NCBI RefSeq assembly: GCF_021556395.1
Contig: NZ_JAKGCS010000006.1
Location: 1-64,000, forward strand
Length of the DNA: 64,000 bases
Direction: 5' to 3'
Source: Acuticoccus kalidii
GTDB lineage: Bacteria; Pseudomonadota; Alphaproteobacteria; Rhizobiales; Amorphaceae
Both the position numbers and the translations under genes were made by a program. Positions 9,540-17,373 of the stretch are shown here, in pieces. Position 1 is the first letter of the stretch. Each line of letters starts with the position of its first letter. The notes beneath the pieces were generated by a model. It had not been told where the DNA came from. It did not search any database and saw nothing but the letters and a program-made list of their open reading frames with translations.

Positions 9540-10331
9540 ATGATTGCGGTCGACCACCTCTCGAAGTGGTTCGGCGGGATCCAGGCCGTGCGCGACGTGT
9601 CGCTTTCGATCCGAAAGGGCACCATCACCGGCCTCATCGGACCGAACGGTGCCGGAAAGACGACGCTCTTCAACATCATCGCCGGGCACTACAAGCCGAC
9701 TCACGGCACCGTGTCGCTCGACGGCGAGGACGTGACGGGGCTCGATCCGCACGACCTCTTCCGGCGCGGCCTGTTGCGGACCTTCCAGCTCGCCCAGGAG
9801 TTCGCCTCGCTGCCGGTGCGCGAAAATCTGATGATGGTGCCGCCGGATCAGCCCGGCGAGAATCTCGTCAACGCCTGGTTCCGACCGCGTCGCGTGGCCG
9901 AGGAAGAGGCGAAATTGCGCAAGAAGGCCGACGAGGTGCTCGACTTTCTGACGCTCTCCCACCTCGCGGACGAGCGCGCCGGCAACCTCTCGGGCGGCCA
10001 GAAGAAGCTCCTCGAGCTCGGCCGCACGATGATGGTCGACGCCAAGATCGTCTTTCTCGACGAAGTGGGCGCCGGCGTGAACCGCACCCTCCTCAACACC
10101 ATCGCCGACGTGATCCAGACCCTGCACCGCGACGAGGGCTATACGTTCTGCGTGATCGAGCACGACATGGACTTCATCGCCCGCCTCTGTGATCCGGTCA
10201 TCGTGATGGCGGAGGGGGCCGTGCTCGCTGAAGGCACGTCCGAGGAGATTCTCGCCAACGAGGCCGTGATCGAGGCCTATCTCGGCACCGGCCTCAAACA
10301 TGCCCGCCCGCAACGGGGGGCGACCCCATGA
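9540..10331 (+). CDS. livG: ABC transporter ATP-binding protein LivG type
   Basis: One of the two ATPases that energise the Liv importer at the cytoplasmic face. The 263-residue product has Walker A GPNGAGKTTLF, the family Q-loop region, signature LSGGQKKLLELGR and Walker B IVFLDEVGAGVN. The Walker B region reads DEVGAGVN rather than the usual DEPxAGxN, a small departure. The frame is open further upstream to a TTG that overlaps the previous stop, but that segment contains the hairpin at 9489-9511 and is not LivG-like, so I use the ATG at 9540. The 3' end overlaps livF by four bases. Confidence 0.9.
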   Translation: MIAVDHLSKWFGGIQAVRDVSLSIRKGTITGLIGPNGAGKTTLFNIIAGHYKPTHGTVSLDGEDVTGLDPHDLFRRGLLRTFQLAQEFASLPVRENLMMVPPDQPGENLVNAWFRPRRVAEEEAKLRKKADEVLDFLTLSHLADERAGNLSGGQKKLLELGRTMMVDAKIVFLDEVGAGVNRTLLNTIADVIQTLHRDEGYTFCVIEHDMDFIARLCDPVIVMAEGAVLAEGTSEEILANEAVIEAYLGTGLKHARPQRGATP

Positions 10332-11032
10332 GCTTTCTCAAAGCCGAGGCGATGCGCGGCGGCTACGGCAACGATGATATCCTCCAAGGCTGCACCGTGG
10401 AGGCCGACAAGGGCGAGATCGCCGTGATCGTCGGCCCGAACGGCGCCGGCAAGTCGACCGCGATGAAGGCGGTGTTCGGCATGTTGTCGCTGCGCGAAGG
10501 CCGTGTCCTGCTGGGTGACACCGACGTCACCCGGATGAAGCCGACCGAGCGCGTGCGCCACGGGATGAGCTTCGTGCCGCAGGTCCGCAACGTGTTTCCG
10601 ACGCTCACCGTCGAGGAAAATCTCGAGATGGGCGGCTTCATCCGTGAGGACGACATCAAAGGCACGATGGACGAGGTCTACGCGCTGTTTCCGATCCTCG
10701 CCGAAAAGCGGCGCCAACCGGCGGGCGAGCTGTCCGGCGGGCAGCGCCAGCAGGTCGCCGTCGGGCGTGCGCTGATGACGAAGCCCACCGTCCTGATGCT
10801 CGACGAGCCGACCGCCGGCGTCTCCCCCATCGTGATGGACGAATTGTTCGACCGGATCATCGAAATCGCGCGGACCGGGATCGCCATCCTCATGGTGGAG
10901 CAGAACGCCAAGCAAGCGCTGGAGATCGCGACGCACGGCTATGTGCTGCAACATGGCCAGAACGCCTACACGGACACCGGAGAGGCGTTGCTCGCCAACC
11001 CGGAAGTCCGCCGCACCTTCCTCGGAGGTTGA
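10328..11032 (+). CDS. livF: ABC transporter ATP-binding protein LivF type
   Basis: Second ATPase of the importer, 234 residues. Walker A is GPNGAGKSTAMKAVFG, the signature is LSGGQRQQVAVGRALM, and Walker B is VLMLDEPTAGVSPIV, followed by the switch His in MVEQNAKQAL (here Gln-Asn, as usual in LivF). Start ATG overlaps the livG stop (ATGA), which points to coupled translation and equal stoichiometry. No anomalies seen. Confidence 0.93.
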   Translation: MSFLKAEAMRGGYGNDDILQGCTVEADKGEIAVIVGPNGAGKSTAMKAVFGMLSLREGRVLLGDTDVTRMKPTERVRHGMSFVPQVRNVFPTLTVEENLEMGGFIREDDIKGTMDEVYALFPILAEKRRQPAGELSGGQRQQVAVGRALMTKPTVLMLDEPTAGVSPIVMDELFDRIIEIARTGIAILMVEQNAKQALEIATHGYVLQHGQNAYTDTGEALLANPEVRRTFLGG

Positions 11033-11034
11033 AC

Positions 11035-12048
11035 GTGGAAGGTCTCCTCAACGCCATCGTCCTCATCACCAATTTCGCGGTGGTGCCGGGCCTCGCTTAT
11101 GGCAGCCAGCTCGCGCTCGGCGCGCTCGGCGTCACGCTCACCTTCGCGGTGCTGCGCTTTTCCAACTTCGCCCATGGCGAGACGATGTCGTTCGGCGCGA
11201 TGGTTGCGATCTTCGTGACCTGGGGCCTCCAGGCCTATGGCGTGTCGATCGATCCGCTCCCGACGGCGCTTCTCGCCCTGCCGGCGGCGATCATCGTGAC
11301 GGTCCTCTTCGTCCTCGGGACGGACCGGCTCATTTATCGCTTCTATCGCGACAAGCGGTCCGACCAGGTGGTGTTCATCATCGTCTCGATCGGCGTGATG
11401 TTCGTGATGGCGGGGCTGATCCGCTTCATCATCGGGCCGAACGATCAGATCTTCACCGACGGCGCGCGCTTCTTGATCTCGGCGCGGGATTTCCGCGACA
11501 TGACCGGGCTCGACGAGGGCCTCGCGATCAAGACGACGCAGGTGATCACCCTCGCGACGGCGGCGGTCTGCGTTCTCCTCCTCTTCTGGTTCCTCCAGAA
11601 GACGCGGACCGGCAAGTCGATGCGCGCCTATGCCGACAACGAGGATCTCGCGACGCTCTCCGGCATCGATGCCGGCCGCGTGGTCGTGATCGCCTGGGCG
11701 CTGTCGGCGGCGCTCGCGACCATCGCCGGCACGCTCTACGGGCTCGACAAGAGCTATAAGCCGTTCGTCTTCCAGGAGCTGCTGTTGCCGATCTTCGCCG
11801 CGGCGATCGTCGGCGGGCTCGGCAGTCCGATCGGGGCGATCGTCGGCGGCTATCTGATCGCCTTCGCCGAGGTGTTCCTCACCTACGCCTATAAGCGCTT
11901 TCTCGGCCACATCCTGCCGGACTCGTGGATGCCCGACGGGCTCGCTCAGCTTCTGGCGACAGAGTACAAATTCGCCGTCGCCTTCGTGATCCTCGTGATC
12001 ACGCTGCTGATCAGACCGACCGGCCTCTTCAACAGGAGGTCGACATGA
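11035..12048 (+). CDS. livH: branched-chain amino acid type ABC permease LivH
   Basis: Inner-membrane permease of about 337 residues with eight or so hydrophobic segments. Family segments include GSQLALGALGVTLTFAVLRFSNFAHGE near the N-terminus and IFAAAIVGGLGSPIGAIVGGYLIAF toward the C-terminus. I chose GTG at 11035 because GGAGG at 11024-11028 lies six bases upstream; a TTG two codons earlier would sit directly against that SD. The stop overlaps the livM ATG. Confidence 0.9.
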   Translation: MEGLLNAIVLITNFAVVPGLAYGSQLALGALGVTLTFAVLRFSNFAHGETMSFGAMVAIFVTWGLQAYGVSIDPLPTALLALPAAIIVTVLFVLGTDRLIYRFYRDKRSDQVVFIIVSIGVMFVMAGLIRFIIGPNDQIFTDGARFLISARDFRDMTGLDEGLAIKTTQVITLATAAVCVLLLFWFLQKTRTGKSMRAYADNEDLATLSGIDAGRVVVIAWALSAALATIAGTLYGLDKSYKPFVFQELLLPIFAAAIVGGLGSPIGAIVGGYLIAFAEVFLTYAYKRFLGHILPDSWMPDGLAQLLATEYKFAVAFVILVITLLIRPTGLFNRRST

Positions 12049-13358
12049 CCGGCTTCAAGCGGAACGTCCTGCCTTTCCTCGTCTTCTTCGTCCTCATCGT
12101 GCTGACGGGGACGTTGCAGAGCTGGTCGCTCGCCTTCTCGATCCTCAATCTGTGCCTCGTGTCGGCGGTGATGGCGCTCGGCGTGAACATCCAGTGGGGC
12201 TATGCCGGGCTGGTGAATTTCGGCGTGATGGGCTTCACGGCGCTCGGCGGCCTCGCGGTCGTTCTGATCGCGGCCGATCCGGTCGCGGCCGCCTGGCAGG
12301 CGGGCGGACCCGGCGTCCTCCTCGCGCTCCTCGTCATCCTGGCGACGGTGGTCATCACGCTCGCCGTCCGCCGGTTGATCCGGCACGCGGCCCTGCGGAT
12401 GATCGCAACCGCGGTCCTCGTGATCGCCGGCCTCGTCACTGCCTCGATGGTCTTCGGCCCGTCGACCGAGGCGATCGAGGGGGTGAATCCCTCCCTCGCC
12501 GGTTATCTCGGCGGGCTCGGGCTGCCGGTGCTTCTGTCCTGGGTGGTCGGCGGGCTCTTCGCGGCGGGCGCGGCCTTCGTGATCGGCAAGATCGCGCTCG
12601 GCCTCCGCGCCGACTATCTCGCCATCGCGACGCTCGGCGTGTCGGAGATCATCATCGCCGTTCTGATGAACGAGGACTGGTTGGCGCGCGGCGTGAAGAA
12701 TGTCGTCGGCCTGCCGCGACCCGTTCCCTACGAGGTCGCTTTGCGCGAAGAGCCGTGGTTCCGCAGCCTCGTCGACGCGTTGCCGCTCGGCTCGGTGGAG
12801 CTGTCCTCGCTCGTCGTGAAGGGGGCTTATATCGGCCTCTTCGTCGTCGTGCTCGCGATCCTTCTCTGGCTCGCCGAGACGGCGCTTCGCGCGCCCTGGG
12901 GCCGCATGATGCGCGCCGTGCGCGACAACGAAGCCGCCGCCAATGCGATGGGCAAGGATGTGAAGCGCCTTCACCTCCTCGTCTTCGTGCTCGGCTCGGC
13001 GGTGATCGGCATCGCCGGCGCGATGATGACGACGCTCGACGGTCAGTTCACCCCGTCGAGCTATCAGCCGCTGCGGTTCACCTTCCTGATCTGGGTGATG
13101 GTGATCGTCGGCGGGTCGGGCAACAATTGGGGCTCGACCCTCGGCGCGTTCATCGTGTGGTTCACCTGGGTGGAGGCGGAGCCGGTCGGCCGGATGGTGA
13201 TCGATCACGCGACGGCTTGGCTCGGAGACGACTCCTCGGTCCGCAATCACCTCCTCGCCAACGCCGCGCAAATGCGCCTCGTGGTGATGGGCGCGGTGCT
13301 TCTCCTGGTGCTCCGCTTCTCACCGCGCGGGCTCATCCCGGAGACCGATCGACGATGA
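12045..13358 (+). CDS. livM: branched-chain amino acid type ABC permease LivM
   Basis: Second permease subunit, 437 residues, longer than many LivM proteins because of an extra hydrophobic stretch between residues 75 and 150 (VLIAADPVAAAWQ onward and two more segments). It carries the typical NIQWGYAGLVNFGVMGF and LRADYLAIATLGVSEII motifs and a long coupling region DNEAAANAMGKDVKRLHLLVF. Start ATG has AGGAGG ten bases upstream and overlaps the livH stop. It is the last gene of the operon; a strong terminator follows at 13367. Confidence 0.92.
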   Translation: MTGFKRNVLPFLVFFVLIVLTGTLQSWSLAFSILNLCLVSAVMALGVNIQWGYAGLVNFGVMGFTALGGLAVVLIAADPVAAAWQAGGPGVLLALLVILATVVITLAVRRLIRHAALRMIATAVLVIAGLVTASMVFGPSTEAIEGVNPSLAGYLGGLGLPVLLSWVVGGLFAAGAAFVIGKIALGLRADYLAIATLGVSEIIIAVLMNEDWLARGVKNVVGLPRPVPYEVALREEPWFRSLVDALPLGSVELSSLVVKGAYIGLFVVVLAILLWLAETALRAPWGRMMRAVRDNEAAANAMGKDVKRLHLLVFVLGSAVIGIAGAMMTTLDGQFTPSSYQPLRFTFLIWVMVIVGGSGNNWGSTLGAFIVWFTWVEAEPVGRMVIDHATAWLGDDSSVRNHLLANAAQMRLVVMGAVLLLVLRFSPRGLIPETDRR

Positions 13359-13366
13359 CGTGCCGT

Positions 13367-13405
13367 CCACCCGCCCGCCCGCGATCGTCGCGGGCGGACG
13401 GGTGG
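13367..13405. terminator. bidirectional terminator between livM and the RibA-like gene
   Basis: Two 18-base arms, 13367-13384 and 13388-13405, pair with a single mismatch around the loop TCG. They lie between two convergent stop codons (13358 plus, 13411 minus). There is no clear T-run on either side, but length, symmetry and position fit a shared transcription end. Confidence 0.75.
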
Positions 13406-13410
13406 GCCGC

Positions 13411-14112
13411 TCAGCGGTCGTAAATATAGCCGCGGGCAACCTTCTCGCGGATCTCGGCCGCGGCGCGGGGGGAGACCTCCTTGGACCAGAGGTCCACCGC
13501 GGATGAAACGTCGACCCCCGCCGCTTCGAGGTCGGCGATCTTGCGCGGATTGCCGGTGATCAGCCGCACCGAGGCGATGTGCAGCGCTTTCAGAAGCGCG
13601 CCCGCCGCCTCGAAATCCCGCGCGTCGACATCGAACCCCATCGCAAGGTTCGCCTCGTCCGACGAATAGCGCCGCTTGCCGAGCTTGCCGTCGGAAAAGC
13701 CGTACTGCAGCGCGAGGCAGTCGAGCTTGTTGGGCAGGCCGATGCCGCGCCCTTCCTGGCGCAGATAGACGAATACGCCTTCATGGCGCGCCGCCATCTC
13801 GTCCATCGACAGACGCATCTGGTCGCCGCAATCGCACATCGACGAGCCGAACGCATCGCCGAGAATGCATTCGGAGTGGATGCGCACGAGGACGTCGCGG
13901 CGACCGGACAGCGCTTTCGTCACCGCCTTGTGAAGGTCGGGCTCCTGGAGCCACTGACGGCCGCCATAGATCATCGCGAGGTGCGGATGATCGCCCAGCG
14001 GTCGCCCCGCCTCCTCGAAACCGATGCAGATCCAGATCCGATTGTGGATTTCGACCGGCGCGACCGAGATCAAAACGAGGCCCGCGGCCTCGAACGTGTT
14101 CTTCAGATCCAT
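13411..14112 (-). CDS. GTP cyclohydrolase II homologue (RibA-like), altered active site
   Basis: A 233-residue protein homologous to RibA, which opens GTP to a diaminopyrimidine, formate and pyrophosphate. The zinc cysteines are kept: Cys82 (RIHSEC), Cys93 and Cys95 (MCDCG). The RQEGRGIGL loop (about 118-126) and the Asp/Arg pair of DVDARDF (Asp163, Arg165) are also present. Two departures stand out. The position of E. coli Tyr105 (NKIRAY) is Leu133 here (NKLDCL). About nine residues are inserted between ALQ and EAN (FSDGKLGKRRYSS region). There is no fused RibB domain. The start MDLKNTF at 14112 is chosen as the first family-like residue; an ATG 21 codons upstream is also in frame. Divergent neighbour is a RibD-type reductase. 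It may act on GTP or on another nucleotide. The alternative is an ordinary second RibA. Confidence 0.82.
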   Translation of the reverse strand: MDLKNTFEAAGLVLISVAPVEIHNRIWICIGFEEAGRPLGDHPHLAMIYGGRQWLQEPDLHKAVTKALSGRRDVLVRIHSECILGDAFGSSMCDCGDQMRLSMDEMAARHEGVFVYLRQEGRGIGLPNKLDCLALQYGFSDGKLGKRRYSSDEANLAMGFDVDARDFEAAGALLKALHIASVRLITGNPRKIADLEAAGVDVSSAVDLWSKEVSPRAAAEIREKVARGYIYDR

Positions 14113-14403
14113 GCGTCTCGTTGTCTCCGGCCGCGTCTCTCGATGATGTCGGTCGTCCGCTTCACCGCAACCCATGTATGGCGGGTGATGACCTTCGACG
14201 ACGGATCGTCGAAATAAACGTCCGATATTGCGGAATCGTCTTGGTCAAAATTTCGTGGTGAGCGTGCGAGCGACAGTGACATCGCGGGACTATGGACGTT
14301 CGCTACTCTCATGAGAAGAAACGACGCGGGCGATGGTTCCAGGGAACGCAGGCCCGTCAGCGCCATTTGACATGGTCGAGACGCGGGCGCGGGGGAGACA
14401 CGG

Positions 14404-15117
14404 ATGACGGCGGGTAATCCCCTTTGCGAGGAGGTCGTGGCGGCGCGGCTGCCGAGCGTCGCGCATCTTGCCGCGGCGCGGGTGGAAAGGCGGCCGCTGG
14501 TCGTCGCCCAACTCGGCCAATCGCTCGACGGGCGCATCGCCACCCCGACGGGCCATTCCCATTATATCAACGGCCCTGCCGCGATCGCCGCGCTCCACGC
14601 CCTGCGCGCCCATGTCGACGCGGTGGTTGTCGGCGCGGGGACGGCGTCGTCGGACGATCCGCAGCTCACCGTGCGGCGCTGCCCCGGCGAGAATCCGGCC
14701 CGCGTCCTGATCGACCGGAGACGCCGGTGCGGGGCGGGGCTGCAGATGCTGGCGGCCGATGGGGTGCGACGGATCGTCTTCGGCACCGGACTTTGCGACG
14801 ATCCGCCCGGCGTCGAGATCGTCGAAGCGGCGCCCTCGGGCGAGGCGCTGGCGCCCGGTGCCATCATCGCGGCGCTCGCGGAGCGGGGAATGACGCGGAT
14901 CCTCGTCGAAGGTGGCGCGGCGACGGTGAGCGGCTTTCTCGCGGCCGGCGTGCTCGATCGGCTCTGCATTCTCGTCGGGCCGATCATCGTCGGCTCCGGC
15001 CCGGTGGGGCTCGACCTGCCCGCGATCGACACGCTCGACGCGGCCCACCGCCCGACGGTGGAGACCGTCGCGCTGCCGGGCGGTGATGTGGTCTTCGATT
15101 GCGGCTTTCAGCGCTGA
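14404..15117 (+). CDS. stand-alone RibD C-terminal reductase domain protein
   Basis: A 237-residue protein matching the NADPH-dependent reductase half of RibD (dihydrofolate-reductase-like fold). In riboflavin synthesis this half reduces the ribosylaminopyrimidine to its ribitylamino form. Visible motifs are QLGQSLDGRIAT (about 38-49), VVGAGTASSDDPQLTVRR (about 75-92) and ILVEGGAATVSGFL (about 164-177). The N-terminal deaminase domain of RibD is absent. It starts 291 bases from, and divergent to, the RibA-like gene. It converges on the methyltransferase, overlapping its end by ten bases. The context suggests it reduces the product of the RibA-like enzyme or a related intermediate. Confidence 0.85.
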   Translation: MTAGNPLCEEVVAARLPSVAHLAAARVERRPLVVAQLGQSLDGRIATPTGHSHYINGPAAIAALHALRAHVDAVVVGAGTASSDDPQLTVRRCPGENPARVLIDRRRRCGAGLQMLAADGVRRIVFGTGLCDDPPGVEIVEAAPSGEALAPGAIIAALAERGMTRILVEGGAATVSGFLAAGVLDRLCILVGPIIVGSGPVGLDLPAIDTLDAAHRPTVETVALPGGDVVFDCGFQR

Positions 15118-15905
15118 GGCAGGGCGAGGATGTCGGTGTGGCCGATCATCAGACGCTCGGTCGTGCCGATCCGTGCGGCGCGCCATTGCGCGATCGCCTC
15201 GCTCCGGTCCGGCAAAATCTCCGCCGCCGCGCCGGCCCAGCCGTCGAGCGTCGCGTCGATCAGTGCGCCGTCGGTGGCGCGTTCGAGGCGCCAGGGCGTG
15301 TCGCGCAGCTCCACATCGAAGCCGTGCTTGCGCAGGGCAGCCTCAAGGAGTGGCACGGCGTCCGGTCCCGCCGCCTTGCCGAAGCTCTTGAGGCCGCGCT
15401 GGTGGGCGTTGAAGGCGTCGATCATCGCCGCATCGAGGGGATGGGACGGAGAGAGCGCGATGCGCCCGTCATAGGTCAGCATCGCGAGGAGTGGCACCTG
15501 CGCCGCCGCGAGGGATTCGGCGAGGCGCGCGATGAAGGCGGCGGAGCCGATATCGAACAGCGCCGAGGCGGTCACGAGGTCGGGCGGTTCGTCCCACGGC
15601 ACGGGCGCGGCGACGAGATCGAGCGCGCGCGTCTCCATGGTGACGCCCTCGAGGCCGTGTGAGCGGCGTTCGGCTTCGGCGAGAAGGCCGGGATCGGCGT
15701 CGACCAGCGTCCAGGATTGGGGGCGGGGAAGGTGTTCGGTGAGGGCGCGCAGCGTCGCCCCGGTCCCCGCGCCGAGATCGACGACCCGGCACGCGCCGCC
15801 CGTGGCCTCGATGTGCCGCGCCGCTCTCGCGATGAGGTCGGCGGAGCGGGCGCGGGCGTCGGCCGCGGCGCGCAATGTGAGCCAATCGGTCGAAAAGCCG
15901 CTCAT
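15108..15905 (-). CDS. class I SAM-dependent methyltransferase
   Basis: A 265-residue protein with the SAM-binding motif VVDLGAGTGATLRAL (about residues 41-55) and an acidic residue ending strand 2 (WTLVDADPGLLAEAERR). The substrate cannot be named from sequence. It is the last gene of the four-gene minus-strand operon: its ATG at 15903-15905 overlaps the glycosyltransferase stop (ATGA), so it very likely serves the same pathway. A 15-codon in-frame extension upstream overlaps the glycosyltransferase more deeply and looks non-coding. Confidence 0.82.
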   Translation of the reverse strand: MSGFSTDWLTLRAAADARARSADLIARAARHIEATGGACRVVDLGAGTGATLRALTEHLPRPQSWTLVDADPGLLAEAERRSHGLEGVTMETRALDLVAAPVPWDEPPDLVTASALFDIGSAAFIARLAESLAAAQVPLLAMLTYDGRIALSPSHPLDAAMIDAFNAHQRGLKSFGKAAGPDAVPLLEAALRKHGFDVELRDTPWRLERATDGALIDATLDGWAGAAAEILPDRSEAIAQWRAARIGTTERLMIGHTDILALPQR

Positions 15906-16951
15906 AGCGCCGCGACCGCGTCGGAGACGAGGCGGCCGGTATTCGGCCACCCGGCGAAGGTGTGTCCCATCTCGTCGGCGCCTTCGGACAGGCGCGCGGC
16001 GAGCGCGGTGTCGGTGAGCACCTGGCGCAGGGCCGTCGCCATCCCCTCGACATCGTCGACCTCGACGAGGATCCCCGCCGCTGCCGGCACGACGTCGCCC
16101 ACGGCCCCGCCACGCGTCGCGACGATCGGCAGGCCGGACGCCATCGCCTCGGCGAACACCATCCCGAAGCCCTCATAGCGGGAGGCGAGGGCGAAGAGCG
16201 TCGCCTCGCGATAGAGCGCGCGGATCGTATCCTCGTCCGCCTCGCCGGGGATGCTGATGCGTTCGGCGAGCCCCGCTGTGGCGATCTGCGCCTTCAGCGT
16301 CTCGACGGTCTCCGGCGCCCGCTCGATGCTGCCAACGAAGACCGCGCGCCAGGACAGGTCCGCGATCGCGGCGAGCGCGGCGGTCAGCGTGTCGAAGCCC
16401 TTGCGCTCCGAGATGCTGGCGACGGAGACGATGAGCGGCGGGTCGGCGGGACGGCGCAGCACCGCCTGCCGCCAGGCCGCGTCGAGCCCCGGCACGGCGA
16501 CGGTGATCTTTCCCTGCGGCACCGCGAAGTCGGCGACGAGCGTCTCGCGCGTGTGGGGGCTCGTCACGATGACGTGGCGGGCCGTCGCGAGGGCGGCACG
16601 CTCCGAGGCGGCGAGGCGCTCGGCGCGGTCCGGGGCGAGGCCGGTCTCGAGTGCGAGTGGGTGATGGACGAGCGCGACGATCGGCGCCTTCAGCGTCGCG
16701 AGACGGTCGGCCGGCAGCGTGCCCAAGGCGAGGCCGTCGATCACGATCGCGTGTCCGGCGGGGACGGCGGCGAGCTGTGCGATCGCGTCTTCGATGTCCC
16801 TCTCGCGCGGGTTCGGGAAGGTATCGGCGAGTTTGACGAGCGCGACCTTGTGCCCGTGCCCCTTCAGTTCGGCGATCAGGCGGCGGTCATAGGCGTAACC
16901 GCCGGTCCGCGTGTCGAGGTCTCCGGGATAGGCGAAGGCGACGGGGCGCAT
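15902..16951 (-). CDS. glycosyltransferase family 4 (GT-B)
   Basis: A 349-residue retaining-type glycosyltransferase. The N-terminal half starts MRPVAFAYPGDLDTRTGGYAYDRR with the acceptor-side GG motif. The C-terminal half has the nucleotide-sugar site: IVSVASISERKGFDTL, then EGFGMVFAEAMASGLPIVAT with the conserved E-x7-E pair. There are no membrane segments. The ATG is one base downstream of the PTPS-homologue stop. Its tight packing between a pterin-synthase homologue and a methyltransferase suggests that it glycosylates a small molecule made by the cluster, not an envelope polymer. That is inference. Confidence 0.85.
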   Translation of the reverse strand: MRPVAFAYPGDLDTRTGGYAYDRRLIAELKGHGHKVALVKLADTFPNPRERDIEDAIAQLAAVPAGHAIVIDGLALGTLPADRLATLKAPIVALVHHPLALETGLAPDRAERLAASERAALATARHVIVTSPHTRETLVADFAVPQGKITVAVPGLDAAWRQAVLRRPADPPLIVSVASISERKGFDTLTAALAAIADLSWRAVFVGSIERAPETVETLKAQIATAGLAERISIPGEADEDTIRALYREATLFALASRYEGFGMVFAEAMASGLPIVATRGGAVGDVVPAAAGILVEVDDVEGMATALRQVLTDTALAARLSEGADEMGHTFAGWPNTGRLVSDAVAAL

Positions 16952-16952
16952 C

Positions 16953-17351
16953 TTAAAGATCGGCCTCGTACCAGGCGCGGGCGACGTGGGACTCGTTGAG
17001 GAGCACGCGCACGCGCGACACGCTCTTCGCATCCTCGCCGAGACGGCCGGCGGCGATGTCCTCCGCGAGGCGGTCGAAGATGTGCTTGCAGAGAACCTCC
17101 GTCGTCGAGCGGCGCGACCGGAAGGCGTCGAGGGTGTCGAGATTCTTGTAGTTGAGGTCGGCCAGAATGCGCTTCAGGCCGTCGGTCGCGAGGCCGATAT
17201 CGAGCACGATGTCGTTCGGGCCGAGCTCGGCGGCGTAGAAGGCAGCGTCGACGACGAAGGTGGCGCCGTGCATCTGTTGCGCCGGGCCGAAGGCTTCGCC
17301 CGGCAGGCTGTGGGCGATCATGATGTGATCGCGGACTTCGAGAGCGTACAC
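16953..17351 (-). CDS. 6-pyruvoyltetrahydropterin synthase/QueD-family homologue lacking catalytic residues
   Basis: A 132-residue protein with the PTPS/QueD fold signatures: an N-terminal IMIAHSL with zinc ligand His14, MHGATF with His28, LNYKNLDTL (residues 66-74), RSTTEV with Glu85 and LLNESHVARAWYE with Glu120. Compared with mammalian PTPS (FGKC, HGH, LDHKNLD), the catalytic Cys is Ala24, the second His of HGH is Ala30, and the Asp-His pair is Asn67-Tyr68. The normal retro-aldol/elimination chemistry should therefore be lost or altered. Start is GTG with AAGGAG upstream. It lies 22 bases after the dehydrogenase gene and one base before the glycosyltransferase gene. It could be a re-purposed enzyme or a binding subunit. 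Confidence 0.83.
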   Translation of the reverse strand: MYALEVRDHIMIAHSLPGEAFGPAQQMHGATFVVDAAFYAAELGPNDIVLDIGLATDGLKRILADLNYKNLDTLDAFRSRRSTTEVLCKHIFDRLAEDIAAGRLGEDAKSVSRVRVLLNESHVARAWYEADL

Positions 17352-17373
17352 GCGGCCTCTCCTTCAGGTGGCG

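Noticed and set aside
14113-14403. FMN riboswitch for the RibA-like gene
   Set aside because: I could not recognise the conserved core segments on either strand. A model search is needed to be certain.
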